Made by a program: the position numbers and the translations under genes. The notes below the pieces were generated by a model that saw nothing but the letters and a program-made list of their open reading frames with translations, was not told the origin of the DNA and made no database searches. From contig CAJPFJ010000011.1 of assembly GCA_905339155.1 (NCBI GenBank), positions 24,203-88,202 on the forward strand: 64,000 nt of DNA, read 5' to 3'. This DNA is from Methanosarcinales archaeon. Its GTDB lineage: Archaea; Halobacteriota; Methanosarcinia; Methanosarcinales; Methanoperedenaceae. Below, one piece after another: positions 16,299 through 24,879 of this stretch. Within the stretch, counting starts at the first letter, position 1; each line of letters starts with the position of its first letter.

Positions 16299-17071
16299 TA
16301 TTCCCAAACTTTCCATCTTGCTTTTCCAGTCTGCCATAGTTCTTCCAACACGTTCTTATCCCGCGCTGTGTCCATGCACTGCCAGAAGCCATCATGCAGG
16401 TAGGCTTTCAGTTCGCATGACTGCGCGGCATGCTCAAGCGGTTCCTCCTCAAGGACTGTGGTGTCTCCTCCTATCAGGTCAAAGAACTCAGGTTCCAGAA
16501 CCAAAAAACCCCCGTTGATCCACCCCTGGGTTGTTTGCGGTTTTTCCTTGAAAGATTGCACATTCAGTTCATGGTTAATGACAAGTTCCCCGAACCTTGC
16601 TGCAGGGTGGACAGCAGTGATGGTGGCCATCTTTCCATGTTTCCTGTGGAATTTAACAAGTTTCGCTATGTCGATATTTGCCACCCCATCGCCATAAGTG
16701 AGCATAAATGTTTCATCCCCGATGTATTCCTGGAGGCGCTTTACCCGCCCTCCGGTCATTGAACTTGAGCCCGTGTCCACAAGAGTTACTTTCCAGTCCA
16801 TTGTCTTTTTCCGAAGATAATTCGCATTCCCGTTAGAAAGGTCAATAGTGAAATCAGACTTTAATGAATAGTAATTCAGGAAATAGTCCTTTATCACCTC
16901 GCCCTTGTATCCAAGAGCCACTACGAAATCGTTGTATCCATAGTGCGCATATATGTTCATAATGTGCCATAGTATGGGCTGCCCTCCAATCTCCACCATT
17001 GGTTTTGGTACGAGATCTGTGTATTCAGACAGGCGCGTGCCGAATCCGCCGGCTAAAATTACTGTTTTCAT
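16298..17071 (-). CDS. rfbF: Glucose-1-phosphate cytidylyltransferase
   Basis: 257 residues, matching RfbF length. Nucleotidyltransferase signature ILAGGFGTRLSEYTDLVPKP (residues 5-24), YGDGVANID metal site, and the DFTIDLSNG and WKVTLVDTG motifs specific to this family. It makes CDP-glucose from CTP and glucose-1-phosphate. The 4-base overlap with the cupin gene upstream and 1-base overlap with the aminotransferase downstream show tight coupling. Confidence 0.92.
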   Translation of the reverse strand: MKTVILAGGFGTRLSEYTDLVPKPMVEIGGQPILWHIMNIYAHYGYNDFVVALGYKGEVIKDYFLNYYSLKSDFTIDLSNGNANYLRKKTMDWKVTLVDTGSSSMTGGRVKRLQEYIGDETFMLTYGDGVANIDIAKLVKFHRKHGKMATITAVHPAARFGELVINHELNVQSFKEKPQTTQGWINGGFLVLEPEFFDLIGGDTTVLEEEPLEHAAQSCELKAYLHDGFWQCMDTARDKNVLEELWQTGKARWKVWE

Positions 17072-17517
17072 ATATGATCCTTTTCCCAGTCATAGCAAAT
17101 ATTATTTTCGAAACCATCCTGTCGATCGACTTCATCCGGGTCGTGTGGTATGTTCGATACGTTCAAGAGCATATTTAGTCCATTCCCCTGCCCTTTAAAC
17201 CCCATCCAGATCATCGATGGAACAGTCAAACGCTGGTAATTACTGCGGGAGAGAATTATTTCAGAGATCTTTCCACAGGTCGAAGAGTCCTGCCTGTCAT
17301 CATACAGGACAAATTTTATCTCACCGCATGGAACAACCAGATTTAGTATCATTTTTCGGTGGCGTTTCCATGCCTTAACCGCGCCTTTTTTGATAGTTGA
17401 AAAATATGCCTCTCCGAATCCGGCAAATGTTGAGTCTGTGCATTTCATTGCATGCAGGACTTCGCCATATTCACCAGGAATGATTCTGAGCGGAGTTAGA
17501 GACACACCTTCAATCAT
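17068..17517 (-). CDS. RmlC-like cupin, sugar epimerase/isomerase family
   Basis: 149 residues with the dTDP-4-dehydrorhamnose 3,5-epimerase-like pattern: GEVLHAMKC, KAWKRHRKM (where RmlC has the catalytic H-x-H region), LVVPCGEIKFVLYDDR and VPSMIWMGFKG. In CDP-hexose clusters such proteins epimerise or isomerise the 4-keto-6-deoxy sugar. The single-domain length and the lower conservation of the catalytic His-Asp pair leave the exact reaction open. It overlaps rfbG and rfbF. Confidence 0.75.
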   Translation of the reverse strand: MIEGVSLTPLRIIPGEYGEVLHAMKCTDSTFAGFGEAYFSTIKKGAVKAWKRHRKMILNLVVPCGEIKFVLYDDRQDSSTCGKISEIILSRSNYQRLTVPSMIWMGFKGQGNGLNMLLNVSNIPHDPDEVDRQDGFENNICYDWEKDHI

Positions 17518-18622
17518 TGCCGTTCACCCAAACTAAATTCCTGTCCTGTGCCATCCTGACATAGCCCTCGATCTGGTCGCAGGTCATATTGAAAACATCA
17601 TCTTTTTGTTCATAATACGTTTTATACCAGTCAACAGTGAACTTCACAGTTTCCTGGAAATTGAGATTCGCCTTCCAGCCCAGTATATGTAGTGCTTTGT
17701 CACAGCAAAGCTTCAGAAGAGTGGCCTCTTTTTCATTTTTATCCGGATGCTTTTTTACATCCACTTTTGAGTCCTGCCAAAGTTGCTGCATCTGCGCTAT
17801 CAGTTCACCCACCGAATAATTCTGATCGGCCGGCGGACCGAAATTGAATGGCTCTCCATTCAGTACTGGATCTTCAAAAAGTTTCTGTCCAACTCGAAGA
17901 TATCCGCTAAGGGGCTCCAGCACATGCTGCCATGGCCGTGTAGCATTGTGATTACGAACAACCACAGGTTTTCCTTCTGACCATGCTCTCATGCAGTCAG
18001 GCACTATGCGGTCCTTTGCCCAGTCTCCTCCTCCAATGACATTTCCTGCCCTGACCGATGTGACCTTTATATTGCTTTCTTCTTTGCCGAAGAAGGAATT
18101 TGCATATGTCTTGATCACAAGTTCAGCAGCACCTTTCGATGCGCTGTAAGGGTCTTTTCCTCCAAGGGCATCTGTTTCCCTGTAGCCCCAGATCCATTCC
18201 ACATTGTCGTAGCACTTGTCGCTTGTTATCATAACAGCGTGGCAGGGATTGTTTACCTTCCTCAGTGCTTCAAGCATGTTCATCGTACCAATCACATTGG
18301 TATTTATCGTGAGCGCAGGATCGCTATACGAAACTCTCACAAGGGACTGTGCCGCTAAATGGAACACAAAATCCGGCATTATATCCTTAATAACTTTTTC
18401 AACATCCTCAAGGAAGCAGATATCTTTTTCAACATATGTAATACGATCTTTCAGGTTCGTGGCAGCGAAATGGGATGGTTCCGTGGGAATTCCATTGGAT
18501 AGGCCATATACATCCGCACCCAGCTTTAGCAGCCATGCACTGAGCCATGAGCCCTTAAAGCCTGTGTTGCCTGTGACCAGGACTTTTTTCTTGCGATAGA
18601 TATCGCCGAAGAGAGAGATCAT
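17510..18622 (-). CDS. rfbG: CDP-glucose 4,6-dehydratase
   Basis: 370 residues, extended SDR. NAD motif TGNTGFKG (16-23), DKCYDN in the active-site region, YSASKGAAELV with the catalytic Tyr-Lys, and TRPWQHVLEPLSGYL characteristic of RfbG. It produces CDP-4-keto-6-deoxyglucose. It is followed directly by the cupin, rfbF and the aminotransferase; its start overlaps the end of the radical SAM gene upstream by four bases. Confidence 0.93.
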   Translation of the reverse strand: MISLFGDIYRKKKVLVTGNTGFKGSWLSAWLLKLGADVYGLSNGIPTEPSHFAATNLKDRITYVEKDICFLEDVEKVIKDIMPDFVFHLAAQSLVRVSYSDPALTINTNVIGTMNMLEALRKVNNPCHAVMITSDKCYDNVEWIWGYRETDALGGKDPYSASKGAAELVIKTYANSFFGKEESNIKVTSVRAGNVIGGGDWAKDRIVPDCMRAWSEGKPVVVRNHNATRPWQHVLEPLSGYLRVGQKLFEDPVLNGEPFNFGPPADQNYSVGELIAQMQQLWQDSKVDVKKHPDKNEKEATLLKLCCDKALHILGWKANLNFQETVKFTVDWYKTYYEQKDDVFNMTCDQIEGYVRMAQDRNLVWVNGND

Positions 18623-20085
18623 AATGTCCTTTTCAGATATTGCAATATTAATAATGGATTTCTAAGTTTCTCAATAATTCTTGTGAATAATATAACAGGA
18701 TTCTCCAGCATAATTCGGAAGGTCAGATATATATATGCTTTCAATAATATCCTCCTCAGGTCGTGTTCATTCCATTCAGGCGTTCTTATTATAAAACTCC
18801 TGATAAAAAGATCATCCAGGTTGAATTCGTGAACAAAATATCCCTTCTCCCCACATTCCTTAAAAAGTTTGGTTCCGGGATAGGGTGTTGCCACTGAAAT
18901 GTGGGGCGAATAACACCCGCAATACGCGGCAAACCGGATGGATTTCCACATATCTTCAAGTTTTTCACCCGGCATTCCTATCACCAGGAACATTCCATAA
19001 TCCAGACTTATTTTTCTGCAATATTCAGTCAGCTTCACAACTTTTTTCAATTGTAATGGTTTCTGGATTATATTGCTTAGTACATATTGCGATCCGCTCT
19101 CTACCGGGAAGTTCAATTTGATACATCCAGATTGCTTCATTAGGTCCAGCAGCTCTTCATCCATGGACCATACACCAACACCGTTGGGTGTATCCCATAT
19201 GAAATTGAAACCTTCTTCTATCATACGGGAAAATAGTTCCTTTGCCCGTTTTGGGTTTGCGGTTACATTATCGTCCTCGAACATCAATTCCTCGACACCG
19301 TACCTGTCCCGCAGCAGCCGCATCTCTTCAATAACATTGTCCACTGACCTTAATCTATAACGATTTCCCCACACCTTATATGCACTGCAAAACGTGCATT
19401 TTGCCGGGCAGCCCCTGGATGTAATAATTGGAGAAAATCGCTTCTTGTGGCGCATGCCGTGGGATGCGGAAAGTCCAAAATATCTCTCAAGTTCCATTAT
19501 ATGATACGCTGGAAAAGGTATTGAATCCAGATCAGCTATCCATTTACTCTTTTCATTCTGGATAACCTTCCCCTCTGATTTCCATCCCAGCCCATCGATC
19601 GATTTTAGATCCGTACCTTGAATTAACGACTCAATCAAAGTTTTAAAGGACTCATCAGCTTCTCCTAGAAGAATAAAATCACAGTTTTGGTCTTTCAAGA
19701 TTTCTGTCGGGCATACCGTCACATGCGGACCACCAGCTATCGTTATGCACCCAGGATGGACTCTTTTGACAAGAGCAAGAAGATGGTGATAAATTTTATA
19801 TTGCCTGCTGAACTGGCAGTTTATTCCTACAACGTCAGGCTTGAATTCACGGATATAATGTTCGATTTCATCATCAGATAAACCCACTTTTATGAGCAGA
19901 TTATCTACCTTTTCTTCATGATCCCATCCGCGAATAAGGCAATCGAGGATCTTGACATTGATCCCCATGTTATCGATAACTGCTGCGAGGTATCCCAGCC
20001 CCATTGGAGGGAGTGGATTAATATCACGGGGATTTTTAAAAGTATATGCTGGTGGAGCGATCAGTAAAACTTTCTTAATAATAAT
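18619..20085 (-). CDS. B12-binding-domain radical SAM protein with apparent ATT start
   Basis: About 488 residues. The N-terminal cobalamin-binding-like Rossmann domain (KKVLLIAPP, then PPMGLGYLAAV, GINCQFS, AGGPHVT) is followed by the radical SAM core, with the cluster motif CPAKCTFC in TSRGCPAKCTFCSAY. The first ATG (20004) would cut off the strand-1 sequence KVLLIAPPAYTF that the family always has. In that frame no ATG, GTG or TTG exists upstream, but GGAGG (20097-20093) lies seven bases before ATT 20085. Enzymes of this class do methylations or rearrangements; in glycan loci the substrate is probably a lipid or sugar. Confidence 0.8.
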   Translation of the reverse strand: MIIKKVLLIAPPAYTFKNPRDINPLPPMGLGYLAAVIDNMGINVKILDCLIRGWDHEEKVDNLLIKVGLSDDEIEHYIREFKPDVVGINCQFSRQYKIYHHLLALVKRVHPGCITIAGGPHVTVCPTEILKDQNCDFILLGEADESFKTLIESLIQGTDLKSIDGLGWKSEGKVIQNEKSKWIADLDSIPFPAYHIMELERYFGLSASHGMRHKKRFSPIITSRGCPAKCTFCSAYKVWGNRYRLRSVDNVIEEMRLLRDRYGVEELMFEDDNVTANPKRAKELFSRMIEEGFNFIWDTPNGVGVWSMDEELLDLMKQSGCIKLNFPVESGSQYVLSNIIQKPLQLKKVVKLTEYCRKISLDYGMFLVIGMPGEKLEDMWKSIRFAAYCGCYSPHISVATPYPGTKLFKECGEKGYFVHEFNLDDLFIRSFIIRTPEWNEHDLRRILLKAYIYLTFRIMLENPVILFTRIIEKLRNPLLILQYLKRTL

Positions 20086-20419
20086 AGGAATACCTCCTTG
20101 AACCCGATGCGAGCGTATAATTCTGAGACAACTTATTACCGATTATGGTCGAGTTTTCGAGTGCTGACGGGACTTTATATTGCCATGCCCCATCACCCGA
20201 TGTTCGATACGATTGTACTTGTGGGAATGTCCAATATGATACAGTACTTCCAGATAGTTCATACCAATAAGCTTGTCCCTCATTCCAAAAAGTTTTTAAT
20301 TCTACGTCGGTGCCAATCGTGAAATTGGTCGGGCTATCCTGGGTAATTATTGATGAATGTGAAGCTAAAACTATCCATATAACCATTAAAACTATATGAG
20401 AGATTAATTTTAATTTCAT
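20075..20419 (-). CDS. Secreted hypothetical protein, possibly truncated
   Basis: 114 residues: a hydrophobic signal-peptide-like N terminus (residues 4-25), then a Trp/Tyr/Ser/Thr-rich domain (FWNEGQAYWYELSGS, then WTFPQVQSYRTSGDGAWQY) typical of extracytoplasmic beta proteins. It ends abruptly in RRYSYYY where TAT repeats run into the radical SAM ribosome binding site. A truncated larger surface protein is likely. I do not recognise the family. It lies one base downstream of the FkbM methyltransferase. Confidence 0.5.
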   Translation of the reverse strand: MKLKLISHIVLMVIWIVLASHSSIITQDSPTNFTIGTDVELKTFWNEGQAYWYELSGSTVSYWTFPQVQSYRTSGDGAWQYKVPSALENSTIIGNKLSQNYTLASGSRRYSYYY

Positions 20420-20420
20420 A

Positions 20421-21314
20421 TTATTCTATCTTATAATTAAATATAAAATCCTCATTATTGTTGATAGAGTTATCCAATACATAGCTTCTATCATACAGCC
20501 ATTGAAACATCTCTTTTCTTTTATATTCAAATTGTAAACTTAAATCATCGCTTTCCAACACGATGATTGGTTTGAACTGATTAATTGTTTTCTCCGCTCC
20601 TTTTAAGAACAGAAACTCTGCACCCTGGATATCTACTTTTATGAAATCTACTCTACCAATTTTGTTCTCATACACGAAATCATCGAGAGTGGTACATTGA
20701 ACCTCAATAGAACTAGAATCTCTCACTTTTACCAGTCGATTTGCTTGCGTTTGAAGATTCGTAGAAAAATATGATGAACCTTTGTTTTCTCCTAACGCAA
20801 CAGGAACAATAACAATATTCTTCAGAGCATTAAGTTCAACATTTGCTTTCAGGTTTCTAATGTTTATAGGTAGTGGCTCGAAGGCATAGCAGGTACAATG
20901 CGTCCTTTTCGCTATATTCAAAGAGAAGTGACCGAGATTCGCTCCGACATCTATAAATGTAGATTGATGATTCGTTTTTGAAACTATATAATCTAAAAGG
21001 TATTTGTCTCTTTTCGTTGATTGAAACATAACATCAAAATTCTCGCCACTATTATCAATATCTATTTCTGGATGATAATAATATTGTATATTATATGGCT
21101 CTGTGACTATTATCACATCACCGTTACGAATAATTATCTCATTTAGTTTTTGTCTGTTATGCAAATCAATTAACTTCTGTATTAATTCTTTAAACTGCCT
21201 TCGTTTTATATATCCGTCATTTATTAAATTCATTTTCAAGAAGTAATAATCAGTATATCGTTGTCCTAATAATAAATTTCCAAGCCATAATATATATGAT
21301 TTCATGTTAACCAT
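20421..21314 (-). CDS. FkbM-family methyltransferase
   Basis: 297 residues. TFIDVGANLGHFSLNIAKR (SAM motif I, about 116-134), AFEPLPINIRNLKANV (end of strand 2) and VDFIKVDIQGAEFLFLKGA are the diagnostic FkbM segments. The family O-methylates sugars and polyketides; here a glycan hydroxyl is the likely target. Codon use is strongly AT-biased, matching the genes that follow upstream on this strand. Confidence 0.9.
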   Translation of the reverse strand: MVNMKSYILWLGNLLLGQRYTDYYFLKMNLINDGYIKRRQFKELIQKLIDLHNRQKLNEIIIRNGDVIIVTEPYNIQYYYHPEIDIDNSGENFDVMFQSTKRDKYLLDYIVSKTNHQSTFIDVGANLGHFSLNIAKRTHCTCYAFEPLPINIRNLKANVELNALKNIVIVPVALGENKGSSYFSTNLQTQANRLVKVRDSSSIEVQCTTLDDFVYENKIGRVDFIKVDIQGAEFLFLKGAEKTINQFKPIIVLESDDLSLQFEYKRKEMFQWLYDRSYVLDNSINNNEDFIFNYKIE

Positions 21315-21484
21315 CCTAATACATAAGGAGCAAAACCAACCATTATAAACCTCCCTTTTATATTATCACATAAATTAACAATATAAATATCACTAATATT
21401 ATTAGTAGTAAAATTCCCACTTCCATAAGCGTAATCTGGATTATTATGTGGAAATTGTAAAATATTACTTACTTTTTTTATCAT
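21302..21484 (-). CDS. Short hypothetical ORF, possible gene fragment
   Basis: 60 codons between the 549-residue glycosyltransferase-like gene and the FkbM gene, overlapping the latter by 13 bases. The composition (NNPDYAYGSGNFTTNN, then IYIVNLCDNIKGRF) looks like real protein rather than random AT-rich sequence, but no domain is recognised. It may be the tail of a lost gene. Confidence 0.3.
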   Translation of the reverse strand: MIKKVSNILQFPHNNPDYAYGSGNFTTNNISDIYIVNLCDNIKGRFIMVGFAPYVLGWLT

Positions 21485-21493
21485 ATAATGAAC

Positions 21494-23143
21494 CTATATA
21501 AATTTAGTAAAATAATCTTCATAATTAAATTCAGTAAAATAATTATTAATATATTTTTGTATTTTTTTTACCTCAAATTCTTTATCAAAAGTTTCATCAA
21601 TTAATTGATTTTTGATACTAATTAAATCATTTTTATTTAAATTTTCCTTCCACTCATTGAAATAAAATTTGCGAGTAATATCATATATTTTTTCGGTTTC
21701 AGCAACTGAGAATGTTTTAACACCATGTATCATTCCTTCAAAAGCTATTGAATTATCATCATATAGAACTAAATCAACTATTGGAAAAATTTCATCCCAC
21801 TTGAATGCACCATATGCCATAAAATTTTTAGGTAACTCCTTTTTAAAAGACTTTAGTATATCACACTCAATATAATCTGGATGGAATTTTAATAAGACAT
21901 TAATTTCAGTATTTCCAAAAATATCGATTAATAAATTTAAAATTCCATTATACTTTTTTAGATCATACGAAAATGCATATACAATTTTTTTATTTATTTT
22001 TTTATTAGGATATGATATTTCAATATTACTTTTACTTTTTAAAAAATGTTTCTTAAATCTTAATGCACCACCAACAACAATTTCAGATGGATAATTCGCC
22101 TGTTCCAATAATAAATTATTAATAATTATTCCTACAGTCGCAATTTTATCCGGAAAAATTGGCAAGTGTTTTTCTATTTTACTGGGAAAATAATTTAATA
22201 ATTTATAAGACACCCCTGTATGTTGATATCCCGTTATCTTTGTATCAGATTTTAAAATATCTTTAACATAAGGATACATTTTTTCCCAGGTTTGGTTTTC
22301 ATAAGGGAACAAAATAGTTTTGGGATTTAGATCGAATAATTTAATAGCGATCTCTTTTTCAATAAATACATCTAAACCTCTAAATGTCAAATAATCTTTA
22401 TTTATAAATAATTGTAATAGTTCGGTACAATCATAGTTTTTATAGATAAATTTTTCGTTTAATATAATGCGACTATATAAAAAAGATTTAAATGCATTTA
22501 ACGTTTTAAAAAAACTTAAAAAATACTCCAATGATACAGCATCAAAACCACAAGATTTTGTTTTTAAAAACTTAACAAAATCACTTCTCCGTATCATTTT
22601 ATATACAACCAATAATTTACCATTTCTTTTTAAATCATTAATTAAGTCTCCAAAATATTCGTCTCTTAAACATTCATCCTCATCAATACTTCTATGATCA
22701 AAGTATGTTCTTACCACATAATCATATTCTTTTTCTTTTATATCTTTTAATCTACTAATAATACTGAAGAGTAAATTAATAAATAATAATATAATTAATT
22801 TTGGAAAAAATAGAAGTTTAGATTTAAGAAAATAGTAGTCTCTTTTTCCTATAATCCTTTTGCCATATTTCTTGTTAAGAAGCTCATATAATATTTGATC
22901 TTCTTTACTGATTTGAACATAAATTTCTATATCAGAATCTAATAATTCACTGATTTGGATATATTTTTCTAAAAATTCATATAGTTTTGTTTCCGCTTCT
23001 AAACGATTTATAGCAGCAGATGAAAGATATTTCATAGAAAAATTGTTAACTAATATATTCGCTAATTTATCATTATATACAACAATAAACTCATTCAAAA
23101 GTGGTTTCTTATATTGTATATCACCACTACTTATTAGTTTCAT
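21494..23143 (-). CDS. Capsule-type GT-B glycosyltransferase-like protein
   Basis: 549 residues, very AT-rich. The N-terminal half contains one hydrophobic stretch (about 110-130, FFPKLIILLFINLLFSII) that may be a membrane anchor. The C-terminal part has GT-B-like features of surface-polysaccharide and teichoic-acid-type transferases: LFPYENQTWEKM, GYQHTGVSY, VLLKFHPDY and VLYDDNSIAFEGMIHGVKTFSV. Its exact reaction is unknown. It overlaps the upstream methyltransferase by 17 bases. Confidence 0.6.
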   Translation of the reverse strand: MKLISSGDIQYKKPLLNEFIVVYNDKLANILVNNFSMKYLSSAAINRLEAETKLYEFLEKYIQISELLDSDIEIYVQISKEDQILYELLNKKYGKRIIGKRDYYFLKSKLLFFPKLIILLFINLLFSIISRLKDIKEKEYDYVVRTYFDHRSIDEDECLRDEYFGDLINDLKRNGKLLVVYKMIRRSDFVKFLKTKSCGFDAVSLEYFLSFFKTLNAFKSFLYSRIILNEKFIYKNYDCTELLQLFINKDYLTFRGLDVFIEKEIAIKLFDLNPKTILFPYENQTWEKMYPYVKDILKSDTKITGYQHTGVSYKLLNYFPSKIEKHLPIFPDKIATVGIIINNLLLEQANYPSEIVVGGALRFKKHFLKSKSNIEISYPNKKINKKIVYAFSYDLKKYNGILNLLIDIFGNTEINVLLKFHPDYIECDILKSFKKELPKNFMAYGAFKWDEIFPIVDLVLYDDNSIAFEGMIHGVKTFSVAETEKIYDITRKFYFNEWKENLNKNDLISIKNQLIDETFDKEFEVKKIQKYINNYFTEFNYEDYFTKFI

Positions 23144-24107
23144 AATATTTATTCTTCCTTATACCTACAGGAATATATTCAATATTTTTTAGATCCCCAT
23201 TTGGAACAGTCAAATTGTTTTTTTCCTTATAATAAGCGTCTAATCTTTCAAATAATTTTTTGGATTTACTTATTCCATCATATTGAAGATCATAATTAAA
23301 ATTAATTTTTTCATTTGATATATTAAACCAACGTGATAATGTAATTTTAGTTAAATTCCATCCTTTGGAGGCTACTTGATACCAATCCTTATCTCGTGCC
23401 GCACTTGTAGTTATAAACATAATGCCCTCATCTTTAATTATCCGATTAAATTCATTTATACTGCCCGGCATATCATCGTATTTATTATGTTCAAATGCTG
23501 AAATTGAGATAAGTGCATCAACCGCCTTATCATTTAGTGGTATATTATTAAATGTCCCTCTTAAAAATTTTATTTCCCCAAATTTATTGTGGTTTTTCGT
23601 CTTTTCATTATGATATTCTATGTAAGATTTAAGTTTCTTATTTAAATTACGTATTACTTTTCTTGGATTGAGTAATGCTTTTGGAACGGATTTTAGTATA
23701 TGCATATACGCATTGGTAGATTTACCATAGGTCATATATTCCATATATTCATTTTCAAATGATCCCAGATCAGTTTCAATAATTTCTATATCAAAAATTC
23801 CTTTGGCTTTTTTGGGAAAATCCCTATGTGTAAAATCTAAACTGATTACATTATATCCTCGAGCCGCTAAAAGAAATTGTGTCATTCCATAACCAGCCCC
23901 AGCATCTAAAATTGTGGCCCCTGGTAAAATATTATTATTCTCTAATTGTCTGGTAATCCAAATAATATCTAAATCATAATGCCAACCATTAGGCCAATTA
24001 AATACTTCCAGCCAATGATCTATTTCCTTTAATAATTCTTTATCTTCTAACAAACCAATGTCAAGTAATTCAATTAAATCATTCATTGTTTTCTCTTTTA
24101 AATTCAT
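23127..24107 (-). CDS. Class I SAM-dependent methyltransferase
   Basis: 326 residues. ATILDAGAGYGMTQFLLAARG (about 68-88) is motif I; SLDFTHRDFP ends strand 2; a long insert of about 80 residues (ETDLGSFENEY through the NKKLKSYIEYH helix) precedes the motif IV region VDALISISAFEHNKYDD. The insertion makes it larger than typical glycan methyltransferases. Substrate unknown. It is part of the AT-rich island. Confidence 0.8.
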   Translation of the reverse strand: MNLKEKTMNDLIELLDIGLLEDKELLKEIDHWLEVFNWPNGWHYDLDIIWITRQLENNNILPGATILDAGAGYGMTQFLLAARGYNVISLDFTHRDFPKKAKGIFDIEIIETDLGSFENEYMEYMTYGKSTNAYMHILKSVPKALLNPRKVIRNLNKKLKSYIEYHNEKTKNHNKFGEIKFLRGTFNNIPLNDKAVDALISISAFEHNKYDDMPGSINEFNRIIKDEGIMFITTSAARDKDWYQVASKGWNLTKITLSRWFNISNEKINFNYDLQYDGISKSKKLFERLDAYYKEKNNLTVPNGDLKNIEYIPVGIRKNKYYETNK

Positions 24108-24128
24108 AAAATGTGCTTATAGATAGAT

Positions 24129-24878
24129 TCATTCTGTACTCAGCTTCGCTATTGCTCCTCCATCCGCAATAAGCGCATGACCAGTGATAAAAGATGACCT
24201 CTTATCATCAGCAAGAAATAGAATGGTTTGACCTATTTCTTCTGGAAGGCCTATACGACCTAAAACATGTTTTTTTCCTAATTCGCACACAGAATCCTCA
24301 ATATTTCCCTTTTTAACAGGTCCCCGATTTAAACCCGCCCGGAGCATAGGTGTATCTATCGCGCCAGGTAAAACAGCATTTACACGAATTTTATCAGGCG
24401 CCAATTCAATTGCCATGGCACGGGTAAAAGCTAATAATGCACCTTTACTGGCTGCATAAGCAGCAATGTTCATAGAAGTGGCAAGGGCATGTACAGAACT
24501 TACATTTACAATTGCTCCACCATACTCTCGCATCAACGGGTGGGCATTTCTTACTGCAAGATAAACAGAACGCACATTAGTTGCCATGATAGTATCCCAT
24601 TCTTCCGGAGTGGTTTCAAGTATGGGTTTACATATCTGAATTGCTGCATTGTTAATTAAAGCATCAATTCTGCCTTCAACATCAGTAGCTTCCGCAAAAA
24701 TTCTTTGCGATGCGGCAACATCCGCAACATCAGCTTGAATAAAATGATGTACACTATCTTCACTCGTAATCTGATGGTGATCTACACCTATGACGTGCCA
24801 TTTCGCTTTTGCAAATATCTTGGCTGTTGCGTTTCCGATGCCACCACCAACTCCAGTAATTAAAACAATCTTTTTCAT
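24129..24878 (-). CDS. Short-chain dehydrogenase/reductase
   Basis: 249 residues, classical SDR: TGVGGGIGNA (7-16) for NAD(P), NNAAIQ (about 75), a catalytic Ser in VNVSSVHAL and YAASKGALLAF with the Tyr-Lys pair, then PGAIDTPM. It overlaps nothing but lies one base from the 2-hydroxyacid dehydrogenase. With it, the cytidylyltransferase and the cyclase it forms a four-gene cassette, presumably oxidising or reducing a sugar-acid intermediate. Confidence 0.88.
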   Translation of the reverse strand: MKKIVLITGVGGGIGNATAKIFAKAKWHVIGVDHHQITSEDSVHHFIQADVADVAASQRIFAEATDVEGRIDALINNAAIQICKPILETTPEEWDTIMATNVRSVYLAVRNAHPLMREYGGAIVNVSSVHALATSMNIAAYAASKGALLAFTRAMAIELAPDKIRVNAVLPGAIDTPMLRAGLNRGPVKKGNIEDSVCELGKKHVLGRIGLPEEIGQTILFLADDKRSSFITGHALIADGGAIAKLSTE

Positions 24879-24879
24879 G

